Source of the DNA: JAFGTE01 sp043800105
Lineage (GTDB): Bacteria > Patescibacteriota > Gracilibacteria > UM-FILTER-43-11
Length of the DNA: 11,942 nucleotides
Assembly (NCBI GenBank): GCA_043800105.1
Contig: JAZDNJ010000093.1
Span: 1-11,942, forward strand
Direction of reading: 5' to 3'
Shown here: in pieces, positions 1 through 6,915 of the stretch
Layout of the letters: each line of letters opens with the position of its first letter
Numbering within the stretch: position 1 is the first letter of the stretch
Program-made: the position numbers and the translations under genes
The notes under the pieces: model-generated
What the model was told of the DNA's origin: nothing
Databases searched by the model: none
Seen by the model: only the letters and a program-made list of their open reading frames with translations

Positions 1-144
1 GATCATTTTTATTACATGTGCACCAAATACTGGAACGACGGGGATGTGCACGCCTATTTTTCGTGCTATGAATCACCTTATGACGCGTACATTACTTACA
101 TGAATACGCTGAATGATTTTGAAGAAAAATTAATTAAAATTTAA
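1..144 (+). CDS. C-terminal end of a probable GH57 alpha-amylase (5' truncated)
   Basis: Frame 1 is open from the window edge to a TAA at 142-144 and encodes the last 47 residues of a protein. The tail reads D-H-F-Y-Y-M-C-T-K-Y-W, then DGDVHAYFSCYESPYDAYI and a final YMNTLNDFEEKL. This pattern (aromatic 'DHFYYM' followed by 'DGDVH.YF..Y.SPYDA' and an 'MN.L.DFE' end) is what I remember from the C-terminal part of the catalytic region of GH57 alpha-amylases of archaea and candidate-phyla bacteria, which cleave alpha-1,4 glucans. The catalytic Glu and Asp lie outside the window. The neighbour 11 bp downstream is a GH15 glucoamylase-type enzyme, a partner often found beside GH57 amylases, which supports the call. 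Only 47 residues are visible, so the family assignment is probable, not certain. Confidence 0.7.
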   Translation, partial: DHFYYMCTKYWNDGDVHAYFSCYESPYDAYITYMNTLNDFEEKLIKI

Positions 145-155
145 AATTCTAAAAC

Positions 156-2135
156 ATGCCAAGAGCCGCCGTCACAGGAAACGGGAATCTGCTCGCCTGC
201 ATCAACAGGAATAATCTGCTGGAAGACCTTTACTTCCCTTATGTGGGAATGGAAGACCATATTGATTTTCAGCACTGGCACCGTGTAGGAGTGTTTGTTG
301 ACAACAGATTTTCATGGCTGAATGACGGACACTGGGAACACGAGATCAACTATATGCCTGAAACACTGGTGACCGACAGCCGGTCACGGAATGTTGAACT
401 GATGCTGCGCCTGGATTTTAATGATTTTGTTTATCACAGCGAAAATGTATTCGTGAGAAAGGTCAGGATCCGTAATGAAGCCACCTATGACCGTGAACTC
501 AGGATTTACTTCAATCAGGACTTCCACCTGTATGGCGACAAGCAACAGGATACCGCTTTTTATGATCCCGAATATAAGGCCATGATCCATTATCGCAAAC
601 GACGCTACTTCTGGATCTGCGGCATGCAGAACGGCAAAGCCGGAGTCGATTCCTTTACCACAGGCAAGAGCGAATACCGCGGACTGGAAGGCACATGGCG
701 CGATGCCGAGGATGGCAATCTGCATGAGCATCCTATTGAACAGGGGTCGGTGGATTCCACCGTGCAGTTCAACGTGTCGCTGAAAGCACAGGAAGAGAAG
801 ATTCTATACGTGTGGATCTGCGCCGGAAAAGATCTGAATGAAGTGGAAGACATGCATGAATTCATTCTGCATGAAAACCCCGAAAAACTCCTGAAAAACA
901 CCATCAACTACTGGATCAGCTGGGTGAACAAGGATGCCGACAAACACCTGGAACTGGATCCGAAACTGCTGAAAGAATATAAACAGAGTCTGCTGATAAT
1001 CCGCACCCAGATAGATAACCGGGGAGCCATTATTGCCGCCAACGATTCGGATATTATGAAATTCAACAAAGACACTTATACCTACATGTGGCCCCGCGAC
1101 GGGGCCTGGGTAAGCATCGCGCTGGATCAGGCGGGTTACGGTGAAATCACCAAACGCTTCTTCCAGTTCTGCGCCGAAACCATGACTAAGGAAGGCTATC
1201 TGCTTCACAAATACAATCCGGATGAATCGGTTGGTTCCAGCTGGCACCCATGGTACAAAGACGGTGAAATGCAGATGCCGATTCAGGAAGATGAGACCGC
1301 TATTGTGACTTACGCTTTGTGGCGACACTGGGAACGATACAAAGATATTGAATTTATTCAGGAAATGTACGAGGCGCTGATCCGCGCGGCAGGTAATTTT
1401 ATGAGCCATTTCGCGGACGAGAAGACCGGCCTGCCCCTGCCTACTTATGATTTGTGGGAAAGGGAGCGCGGAATTTTTTCTTACACGGCCGCCTGCGTGT
1501 TTGCGGGGCTCGAAGCCGCCAGCAAACTCTCTTCGATCATCGGTCATTTCAATCACTCCAGCCGCTACAAAACAGCCGCTGAGAGCATTAAGAAAGCCAT
1601 TCTGGCGCATCTGTACGATGAAAAAGAAGGCCGTTTTCTCAAACGCGTGGAACTGAACACGGTAACCCGTGAGCTTAAAAAAGATTACGGACTGGACGCC
1701 AGTATGCACGCTTTGTGGATGATGGGAGTTCTCGCGCCCGATGACGAGAGGATTGTGAGAACCAACCAGACCATTTACGAAAAACTGCTGGTGCGCAATC
1801 ACATTGGCGGACTGGCCAGAAGTGAAAATGACGATTACCAGCGGGTAGCCGGTGATTACCGCGATATACCGGGCAATCCCTGGATTATTACCACCCTTTG
1901 GCACGCTCAATGGCTTATGGCCCTGGCAAAAAAACAGGAAGATTTGAATGAAGTAAAGACGCTTATTGAATGGGCCGCCAAGCAGGCGAATTCCGCCGGT
2001 ATTATGCCGGAGCAGGTCAGTCCATTTAACGGGGAACCGCTTTCGGTCGCGCCTTTAACCTGGTCTCATGCCACTTATGTGGACACGGTTCTTCAGTACG
2101 ACAAAAAAGCTAAAGAACTCCGCGGTAAAGCTTAG
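156..2135 (+). CDS. Glycoside hydrolase family 15 protein (glucoamylase / glucodextranase type)
   Basis: A 659-residue cytoplasmic enzyme (no signal peptide) expected to release glucose from the non-reducing ends of alpha-glucans by inversion. The start is typical of bacterial GH15 proteins: MPRAAVTGNGNLLACI, then DLYFPYVGMEDH at about 24-35. Residues 1-255 form the N-terminal beta-sandwich and about 270-650 the (alpha/alpha)6 barrel. Barrel landmarks are YTYMWPRDGAW (308-318), QEDETA (377-382), YDLWERERG (431-439, general acid expected at E435 just after the Trp) and GIMPEQV (615-621, general base expected at E619), followed by LTWSHATYV. One oddity is WERE where fungal enzymes have two adjacent glutamates (WEE): residue 436 is Arg. 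It probably shares a transcript with the GH57 gene 11 bp upstream. No Shine-Dalgarno sequence precedes the ATG. GH15 also includes trehalases and glucodextranases, so the exact substrate is open. Confidence 0.93.
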   Translation: MPRAAVTGNGNLLACINRNNLLEDLYFPYVGMEDHIDFQHWHRVGVFVDNRFSWLNDGHWEHEINYMPETLVTDSRSRNVELMLRLDFNDFVYHSENVFVRKVRIRNEATYDRELRIYFNQDFHLYGDKQQDTAFYDPEYKAMIHYRKRRYFWICGMQNGKAGVDSFTTGKSEYRGLEGTWRDAEDGNLHEHPIEQGSVDSTVQFNVSLKAQEEKILYVWICAGKDLNEVEDMHEFILHENPEKLLKNTINYWISWVNKDADKHLELDPKLLKEYKQSLLIIRTQIDNRGAIIAANDSDIMKFNKDTYTYMWPRDGAWVSIALDQAGYGEITKRFFQFCAETMTKEGYLLHKYNPDESVGSSWHPWYKDGEMQMPIQEDETAIVTYALWRHWERYKDIEFIQEMYEALIRAAGNFMSHFADEKTGLPLPTYDLWERERGIFSYTAACVFAGLEAASKLSSIIGHFNHSSRYKTAAESIKKAILAHLYDEKEGRFLKRVELNTVTRELKKDYGLDASMHALWMMGVLAPDDERIVRTNQTIYEKLLVRNHIGGLARSENDDYQRVAGDYRDIPGNPWIITTLWHAQWLMALAKKQEDLNEVKTLIEWAAKQANSAGIMPEQVSPFNGEPLSVAPLTWSHATYVDTVLQYDKKAKELRGKA

Positions 2136-3967
2136 GCCGCCTGATCCTCATGTTCTTCTTCGCTCTTTTGAAGGTATTCGCGAAGCGTCCGGACTTCCCG
2201 AAGATCCAGCTCAACCGTTCTGCCTGAATCCGAGTATATAGCCAGTGAAAGGTCGTCATTTCCGCCGGCTTCCTGCGCCCGATAGCTGTGCTTTGTGTCT
2301 TCCCCCAAAAAACGGTGTAAGCCCGCATCTTCGTTGATCGTTATCTGTGTCTGACGGGCGGTTTTATCTCCGACAGCTGATTCCACCTGAATAAAACCGA
2401 GACTTTCGTTCACTCTCGCTTTTCCCGATGTTTCAAGAATTTCCGTGTCATTATCAATCTGATCAAAATCAACTTCTTTGTCCGTTCCGCGCCCTTTCGG
2501 ATCACGTTTTATATCAGGGTTTTCCCGGGCCGCCCTTTCCCGCAGTTCCGCCTCGAAGCTGGTGGCATCGAAAGCGTCCCGATTCACACGGCTGAACATT
2601 TTGTCGAGGATGCGAATAAATGTCTTACGTTTTCCGCCTTTTTCCCCGACCAGCATTTCATTGGTTTCCTCCATAGCCTCCTTTATTTCAGACGACCGGA
2701 TTTGTCCCAGGACCTGCTCACTTTCATTCCCGTCCTGACTGCTTTCTGTTCCGCTGAACTGAGCGTACTGCTGATTTAGCTCGCTGTAGCCCCAGATATC
2801 GATTTTGGATCTCAGAAAAGCCTGCTGTTTCTTCGGCAGTTCTTCAATTTTCTGCCACAGATCTTCATAACGGGCCATCTCACCGGGCAGTTTTTCTTCA
2901 GCCTCATATTTGCCGGATAAATCCTGTTGGTTCATCCATATGACAAACTGGCTGACCGTATGCCGGCCAATTACGCCTTCTTTCCGGTATTCTTCCAGCT
3001 CTTTGGCGTAACCGGCGCTGAGCCGGGCGGATTCAGACTTTTTGAGTTCGCCAAATTTATTAAACAGTTCGGTGTATCCGGCATGATCGATCATCCCCTC
3101 CATGCTTTCGAGAGCTTCGTCCTGAAGCGTGCCACGGATTTGGGTCCAAAGCGTCCGGTAACGCTTCATCTGAGCGTCAAATTCCTTATCCCAGTATGCT
3201 TTTTCTTTGCGGTCAATTTTCTTAAAACCATTGAGGAATCTGTTGTAGGTATGCTGGCCGATAATTCCCTCTTCCAGCGCCCCTTCCAGTTTTTCGGTAT
3301 AGGTCACCAAAAGTTCTTCATCTTCTTCCTCCCCGTTTTCCTTCGCGTACAGTTCGGCCTTTGGCAGAGCATCCTCCAGTTTTTTCAGAAGTTCCCGGCG
3401 CTCCGGCACTGTCAGTTCCAGAAATTCGTCTTCTCCGGGAAAATCGATGCGGGTGCCGCTGTCTATTTTCAGGTATCCTACATCCTGGATCAGTTCGTGG
3501 TTGGCAAGCGCTGTATATCTTTCTTTGTCCTTCTTCATGCGAGCCAGTTTCTGATCGATCAGAGCCTCGACCTCTTCCGACTGCTCGACGAATCTGATAT
3601 TATCGATCACCAGTTTTTCCATCAGAAATTCTTCATCATCTTCCGAAGCGATTTTCTGACTGACGGCTGTCCGGATTTTTTTGTGAATGCGGATTGCCTT
3701 CGCTTCATGCTGTTCGGCAAAGTTACGCGCGCTTTCCAGCATCTGCGCACCCACTTCATGCTCTTCACGCCCATCCGCCAATTCCCGGTAGCCTTCGTAG
3801 GCCTCATCACTGATCAGATTCTCGTGATATGACCGGTCGGCAATCATGCCGATTTCACGCCTTACCTGCGTCATCCGGTTTCTGTCAAGAACACGGGTCA
3901 AAACGTCTGATTCGGCGCTTTCAAAGCCCTCGTTTGAGCTGTCGATTTGTTTAACACCTCGTGCCAT
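2132..3967 (-). CDS. Unrecognised acidic, helical protein with tandem ~97-residue repeats
   Basis: I do not recognise this 611-residue protein. It is very rich in Glu, Lys and Arg, mostly helical or coiled-coil in character, and has no membrane segment. Two clear tandem copies of a ~97-residue unit occupy about residues 222-408: EGIIGQHT / EGVIGRHT (233 and 330), RYRTLW / RYEDLW (269 and 366) and GYTELF / GYSELN (297 and 393). A weaker third copy may begin near residue 46 (LISDEAYEGY at 51-60). A basic stretch GEKGGKRKTFIRILDKMF lies near 441-458. The last ~85 residues look like a separate alternating-strand domain (FIQVESAV, QTQITINEDAG, LSLAIYSDSG, TVELDLREV). The start chosen is ATG at 3967; an in-frame GTG at 3991 would add MKHLFFLS. 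Neither has a well-placed ribosome binding site. It is the last gene of the minus block, behind two PH-domain membrane proteins, so an envelope or scaffolding role is only a guess. Confidence 0.85.
   Translation of the reverse strand: MARGVKQIDSSNEGFESAESDVLTRVLDRNRMTQVRREIGMIADRSYHENLISDEAYEGYRELADGREEHEVGAQMLESARNFAEQHEAKAIRIHKKIRTAVSQKIASEDDEEFLMEKLVIDNIRFVEQSEEVEALIDQKLARMKKDKERYTALANHELIQDVGYLKIDSGTRIDFPGEDEFLELTVPERRELLKKLEDALPKAELYAKENGEEEDEELLVTYTEKLEGALEEGIIGQHTYNRFLNGFKKIDRKEKAYWDKEFDAQMKRYRTLWTQIRGTLQDEALESMEGMIDHAGYTELFNKFGELKKSESARLSAGYAKELEEYRKEGVIGRHTVSQFVIWMNQQDLSGKYEAEEKLPGEMARYEDLWQKIEELPKKQQAFLRSKIDIWGYSELNQQYAQFSGTESSQDGNESEQVLGQIRSSEIKEAMEETNEMLVGEKGGKRKTFIRILDKMFSRVNRDAFDATSFEAELRERAARENPDIKRDPKGRGTDKEVDFDQIDNDTEILETSGKARVNESLGFIQVESAVGDKTARQTQITINEDAGLHRFLGEDTKHSYRAQEAGGNDDLSLAIYSDSGRTVELDLREVRTLREYLQKSEEEHEDQAA
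2744..3304 (-). repeat. Protein-level tandem repeat, two copies of ~97 residues
   Basis: Within the unrecognised protein, the units encoded at about 3304-3032 and 3013-2744 share the same ordered landmarks at a constant offset of 96-97 residues: Y..(E)LE, EG(I/V)IG(Q/R)HT, RY..LW and GY(T/S)EL, each ending near a short Ser-Glu-Ser or Thr-Glu-Ser tail. Similarity is visible in the protein and much less so in the DNA, so the duplication is old rather than a recent expansion. Confidence 0.8.
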
Positions 3968-4033
3968 ACTCAAAAAGAAAAGGTGCTTCACATCCTACGG
4001 CATTTTTTTAAGAAATGAAAACTTTTTTTCCGG

Positions 4034-4606
4034 TCAGACCTCTTGTTTCGTCACGTAAGAATCTTTGCGGTATTTTAAATCCTTTTCTTTGCGGATATCA
4101 ACCTGATTCAGGATTGCCCGCGCGACATTAGCCGGATCGGAAATGGTATCGATGGTAAAATTACTGGCGCTGCCGGCCGCTGTCTGAACGTCAATCGTGC
4201 CATAATTTAGCACAGTACCCAGAATTCCCTGAATGCTGCTCGTGGCGTCCTGGATTTGGTTAAGCGGAGTTGTGGCTACCGTGCGGCTCAAAAAACTGAC
4301 CTGCGTGATGTCGATCAGCCGGTGGTCTGTAAGGATGAAAAGGTCAAATTCTTCATTCAGAATAGAGACCACCAGCAGGGCGAGACTGTACAAAAAATAC
4401 AGGCCTGCTCCGAGAAAGCCGATTACGCTGAGCGTACTCCCCTGAGAAAGCGGAAAGGTTTTTGACCAGATAATCAGAAAAATTGTCAGCGGAACAACTG
4501 CCGCCACCATAAAAACCAAAAAAATCCTTATATACACGATCGGATGCTTTCGGATAACCATGATCACTTTTTCATCCGGCTGTCTTCCTGGCAGGTTTTC
4601 AAGCAT
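4034..4606 (-). CDS. PH domain-containing membrane protein (bPH2/DUF304-like), copy 2
   Basis: A 190-residue protein from the preferred start (MLENLPGRQPDEKVI). Two hydrophobic helices (about 22-47 and 60-83) are followed by a small beta-rich domain at about 85-168. That domain carries the usual signature of bacterial PH (YdbS/DUF304) proteins: FDLFILTDHRLIDI, then LNQIQDA, a GxLGT.LNYGTIDV strand pair and a closing DPANVARAI helix. The family sits in the cytoplasmic membrane with the PH domain on the cytoplasmic side; its biochemical role is poorly known. The gene is a paralogue of its upstream neighbour. An in-frame ATG at 4675 would add 23 residues and overlap that neighbour by 23 bp. I prefer 4606 because MLENLPG...PDEKV is the type of N-terminus seen in this family and because a possible -10 box lies just before it. 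The polar C-terminal tail (KEKDLKYRKDSY) is not conserved. Confidence 0.88.
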   Translation of the reverse strand: MLENLPGRQPDEKVIMVIRKHPIVYIRIFLVFMVAAVVPLTIFLIIWSKTFPLSQGSTLSVIGFLGAGLYFLYSLALLVVSILNEEFDLFILTDHRLIDITQVSFLSRTVATTPLNQIQDATSSIQGILGTVLNYGTIDVQTAAGSASNFTIDTISDPANVARAILNQVDIRKEKDLKYRKDSYVTKQEV

Positions 4607-4629
4607 AGAATTAGATTTTCGCTTGCTCC

Positions 4630-4638
4630 ATTTTAACA
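4630..4638 (-). promoter_or_regulatory. Possible extended -10 box before the second PH-domain gene
   Basis: On the minus strand the sequence TGTTAAAAT (TGn plus TAAAAT, five of six matches to TATAAT) lies 23 nt before the ATG at 4606. There is no recognisable -35 at 16-18 bp. It would allow separate transcription of this gene and supports the 4606 start over 4675. The region is AT-rich, so chance occurrence is quite possible. Confidence 0.25.
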
Positions 4639-4652
4639 GAAAATGACCGAAA

Positions 4653-5273
4653 TCATAGGTTAAGATTCCGGACATCCTGTAAATAGTCCGAGTAATCCTG
4701 TGATTTTTGGTCTTCCGGTCTGGCGGGAAAACGATCAGTTCGCCTTCTTAAAATGTGTTCGCGTTTGACCCGGTTCGCCCATTCAAGGTAGAAGTGAGGG
4801 TCAGGCACATGCTGAATAACCAGGGGCGGGGCGGACGTGGAAAGGGTGATGATCAGTTTTCCGTAACGAAGGTAGTTGCGCAAAATCCCATGACTTTCCA
4901 CAGCGATATCCTGAATTTTTGTAAGATCGATGGCGTCGGAGTTGTTTTTCAGAAAACAGGTTTTTTTGACAATCAGAATTCTTGAATCTGTGACAATAAC
5001 CATATCAAAATAAAAGTTGATCATCTGCAGACCGGCCAGAATCAAAAACCCTATTGAAGTCAATAGGGTGAAGTGGACGTAAAAGACGTGGATAAATGCG
5101 ATATTTACGAGTAGGGTAAGGCGGCCCAGAAAAATCAGAATCACCAGTATGAGCAAACCCACCGGCAGGCTTAAAAGAATTGGCTGAATGAATTTGACCC
5201 AGTGTTTCCGGAAAAAGAACTGGTACTGCTCGTATTTCATCTGGCCTTTAAAATCGTGCTCGTCTTTTTCCAT
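4653..5273 (-). CDS. PH domain-containing membrane protein (bPH2/DUF304-like), copy 1
   Basis: A 206-residue membrane protein. A charged N-terminus (MEKDEHDFKGQMKYEQYQFF) leads into two hydrophobic helices at about 28-50 and 66-86. A PH-type domain follows at about 88-172, with FDMVIVTDSRILIV, the IDLTKIQDI strand, a GILRNYLRYGKLIITLS hairpin and a final DPHFYLEWANRVK helix. The 'TD.RIL', 'L.KIQD' and 'L.YG' positions match those of the downstream paralogue (TDHRLI, LNQIQDA, LNYG), so the two are tandem relatives, although only distantly similar elsewhere. The basic, proline-bearing tail (RREHILRRRTDRFPARPEDQ) is probably cytoplasmic. The ATG at 5273 lies 48 bp after tagA with no Shine-Dalgarno sequence. 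Function is unknown; the neighbours suggest the envelope. Confidence 0.88.
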   Translation of the reverse strand: MEKDEHDFKGQMKYEQYQFFFRKHWVKFIQPILLSLPVGLLILVILIFLGRLTLLVNIAFIHVFYVHFTLLTSIGFLILAGLQMINFYFDMVIVTDSRILIVKKTCFLKNNSDAIDLTKIQDIAVESHGILRNYLRYGKLIITLSTSAPPLVIQHVPDPHFYLEWANRVKREHILRRRTDRFPARPEDQKSQDYSDYLQDVRNLNL

Positions 5274-5321
5274 AAAATCAGCATCGTTTCGGAGGACGAC
5301 TTGTTTCTTGTTTTCAGCTTA

Positions 5322-6155
5322 TCATGAGTCAATACCGCGTTTCAACCGGAAAATGAGTTTCACAAATACAAAAGTTGCGTTCCATATTCGCCTGAACCGG
5401 CGGGGCTGAGTGATGAGCCGCCAGAACCATTCCAGCCCAAGACTGCGAAGTAATTTTGGGGCACGCTTTGCCTTTCCCGCCGCAAAATCGATGGCACCAC
5501 CAACACCTATGGCCACCTTCACCGAACTGAATTTGTGCAGGTTGCGGTTTATCCACTCTTCCTGCGCGGGACTTCCATAAGCGACAAAAAGGATGTCCGG
5601 CCCGGCCAGGTTTATGCGCTGGCAAAGTTCGTCTTCGTGGGTCTGCGCGGGAGTTCCGGCAAAACAACCGGCAAAAACGGCTTGCGGGTATTTTTTGTGA
5701 AGACGCTCCAAGGCAATATTGGCGATGCCCGGCGCCGCCCCCAGAAGATAGACGCGCCAGCCCTTTTTCTGACTTTCCTCCACGATTTTAAAAAGCAGAT
5801 CGGCGCCGGTAACGCGAGCCGGTAAGACCCTATAGATCGCCTTCATTTTGAAGAACACCTGAAACAGACTGCCGATCACCTGCATTATTCCGCCAAACCC
5901 GCTTTTTGTTCTTGGCATACTCAGATAATGAGCCGCCCAGAGAATGCCGATGCCATCGGGTACCGCCATGGAAGCCGAATTGAGAATATTTCTGAAATCT
6001 TCGTGCTTCTGTGAATAAACGACCATCTCCGGATTAGGCGTTACGATCATGTGTTTTTGGTACCCCTGATTAACAAAAACCTCCACGGCCGTTAGGACGT
6101 CAACATAACGCACCGCGTCAAATTCGACCCCCGCGATGTTTACTTTTTCTTTCAC
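5322..6155 (-). CDS. tagA: WecG/TagA/CpsF-family glycosyltransferase (GT26)
   Basis: A 277-residue glycosyltransferase. The family adds N-acetyl-D-mannosamine or a similar sugar to a polyprenyl-diphosphate-linked acceptor at the inner face of the membrane, an early committed step in teichoic-acid-like or capsular polymers. Family landmarks are all present in order: VTPNPEMVV (38-46; T39 and N41 at the active site), PDGIGI (66-71; D67 the probable catalytic base), RVTGADL (114-120), VYLLGAAPG (135-143), AYGSPAQEEW (192-201), GVGGAIDFAAG (217-227), RAPKLLRSLGLEW (231-243) and QPRRFRRIW. The C-terminus after 245 is basic and amphipathic (RRFRRIWNATFVFVKLIF), like the membrane-docking appendage described for TagA. 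The start is GTG; its first bases overlap the stop of the upstream methyltransferase (GTGA), so the two are translationally coupled. The actual sugar and acceptor cannot be told from sequence. Confidence 0.95.
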   Translation of the reverse strand: MKEKVNIAGVEFDAVRYVDVLTAVEVFVNQGYQKHMIVTPNPEMVVYSQKHEDFRNILNSASMAVPDGIGILWAAHYLSMPRTKSGFGGIMQVIGSLFQVFFKMKAIYRVLPARVTGADLLFKIVEESQKKGWRVYLLGAAPGIANIALERLHKKYPQAVFAGCFAGTPAQTHEDELCQRINLAGPDILFVAYGSPAQEEWINRNLHKFSSVKVAIGVGGAIDFAAGKAKRAPKLLRSLGLEWFWRLITQPRRFRRIWNATFVFVKLIFRLKRGIDS

Positions 6156-6862
6156 TTTTTTCGGGCGATCAGAACAAAATTAAAGGACCTGAACCATCTT
6201 ACCCGTTTTCCTTTTCGCGTAAAGTAGAATTCTTCGATTTCCCATAATTTTTGGCTAAACAGAGCCATTAATTCGGTTGGCCGAAAAGCATGATAATAAC
6301 GCTTTAAAGGGTAATTTCCCCACCTGATCCAGAGGTCATTCCAGGCGCCCTTCAGACCCAACGTTAAGACGGCGCGCAGAATCGCTTTTATAAGTGCGCT
6401 AAAATATCTGAACTGAAAAAGATTCCAGACTGTAAGAATCAATATGCCATCGGGCTTAAGGGATTTGTGAATGTCGGCCAGCACCTTTTGACGCATTTTT
6501 TTGGAGGGAACGTGATGAAAAGCCGCGACGCAAAAAACATTGTCGAAAGCCTCTTCTTCGAGCTGAAGATCCATGAGGTCATCGAGCCGGAACCTGGCTT
6601 CGGGGAAGTTCCTGCGCGCTAATTCGAGCAAGTGTGAGTTGTGATCGATGCCCAGATAAGTCACCTCTTTGGGCCGCAAAAAGTCATACAGCCTGCCATT
6701 GCCACAGCCGAGATCGAGAACTTTGGCGTGTTTTTTGGTGTAGACCAGAAAATGATCGAATTCCGGCCACTGCTGTCTGCGGGTCTGATCAAATTCCCCG
6801 GCAAACTGCGAGTAGGAGGCTTTGACCTTATTCGTGATGTCAGAAATATAACTTTTCTTCAC
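6152..6862 (-). CDS. Class I SAM-dependent methyltransferase, Trm9/ALKBH8-like
   Basis: A 236-residue Rossmann-fold methyltransferase. Motif I is VLDLGCGNGRLYDF (48-61), the acidic residue ending strand 2 is D73 in YLGIDHN, and FDNVFCVAAFHHVPS (106-120) and LKPDGILILTVWNLFQ (135-150) are the later motifs. Several features match the eukaryotic wobble-uridine methyltransferases Trm9 and ALKBH8 rather than generic family members: YSQFAGEFDQTRRQQWP at 17-33, the double histidine at 116-117, the TVWN motif at 144-147, and KRYYHAFRPTEL at 187-198, compared with RYYHVF..GEL in ALKBH8 as I remember it. So tRNA is a plausible substrate, although the coupled tagA gene downstream would equally allow a lipid or sugar substrate. 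The start is GTG at 6862, six bases after a perfect TATAAT, so the mRNA may be leaderless. Confidence 0.92.
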   Translation of the reverse strand: MKKSYISDITNKVKASYSQFAGEFDQTRRQQWPEFDHFLVYTKKHAKVLDLGCGNGRLYDFLRPKEVTYLGIDHNSHLLELARRNFPEARFRLDDLMDLQLEEEAFDNVFCVAAFHHVPSKKMRQKVLADIHKSLKPDGILILTVWNLFQFRYFSALIKAILRAVLTLGLKGAWNDLWIRWGNYPLKRYYHAFRPTELMALFSQKLWEIEEFYFTRKGKRVRWFRSFNFVLIARKK

Positions 6863-6868
6863 GTTTCG

Positions 6869-6902
6869 ATTATACCCCAGGGTATATCTTCCTGATGGTA
6901 TA
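6869..6902 (-). promoter_or_regulatory. Promoter with palindromic operator-like element before the methyltransferase
   Basis: On the minus strand a perfect TATAAT -10 box (6869-6874) stands six bases before the GTG start. It is embedded in a perfect inverted repeat, TATACCC-CA-GGGTATA (6871-6886). A third copy of the half-site (GGTATA on the plus strand, 6897-6902) is spaced 16 bp from the previous one. The expected -35 position (6892-6897, CATCAG) does not match consensus, which is common for activator-dependent or non-canonical promoters. The arrangement would let a dimeric repressor cover the -10. No T-run follows the palindrome in either direction, so it is not a terminator. Confidence 0.5.
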
Positions 6903-6915
6903 AAAAATAGTCGGT

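Noticed and set aside
804..1910. A 368-codon open frame on the minus strand
   Set aside because: It lies wholly inside the GH15 gene, whose protein has clear family motifs. The antisense translation is low in charged residues, shows no domain, and has the composition expected from a complementary-strand shadow.
2122..2140. GCGG-N11-CCGC inverted repeat between the convergent genes as a bidirectional terminator
   Set aside because: The stem is only four pairs, the loop is long, and no T-run follows on either strand.
2927..3832. A 301-codon open frame on the plus strand, rich in Phe
   Set aside because: It is antisense to the Glu/Lys-rich repeat protein. GAA and AAA codons read in reverse give TTC and TTT, which explains the Phe-rich translation. 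The conserved repeat structure is on the minus strand.
3992..4033. The AT-rich gap before the repeat protein as a terminator or promoter
   Set aside because: Runs of A and T are present, but I find no stem of useful length and no -10/-35 pair at proper spacing.
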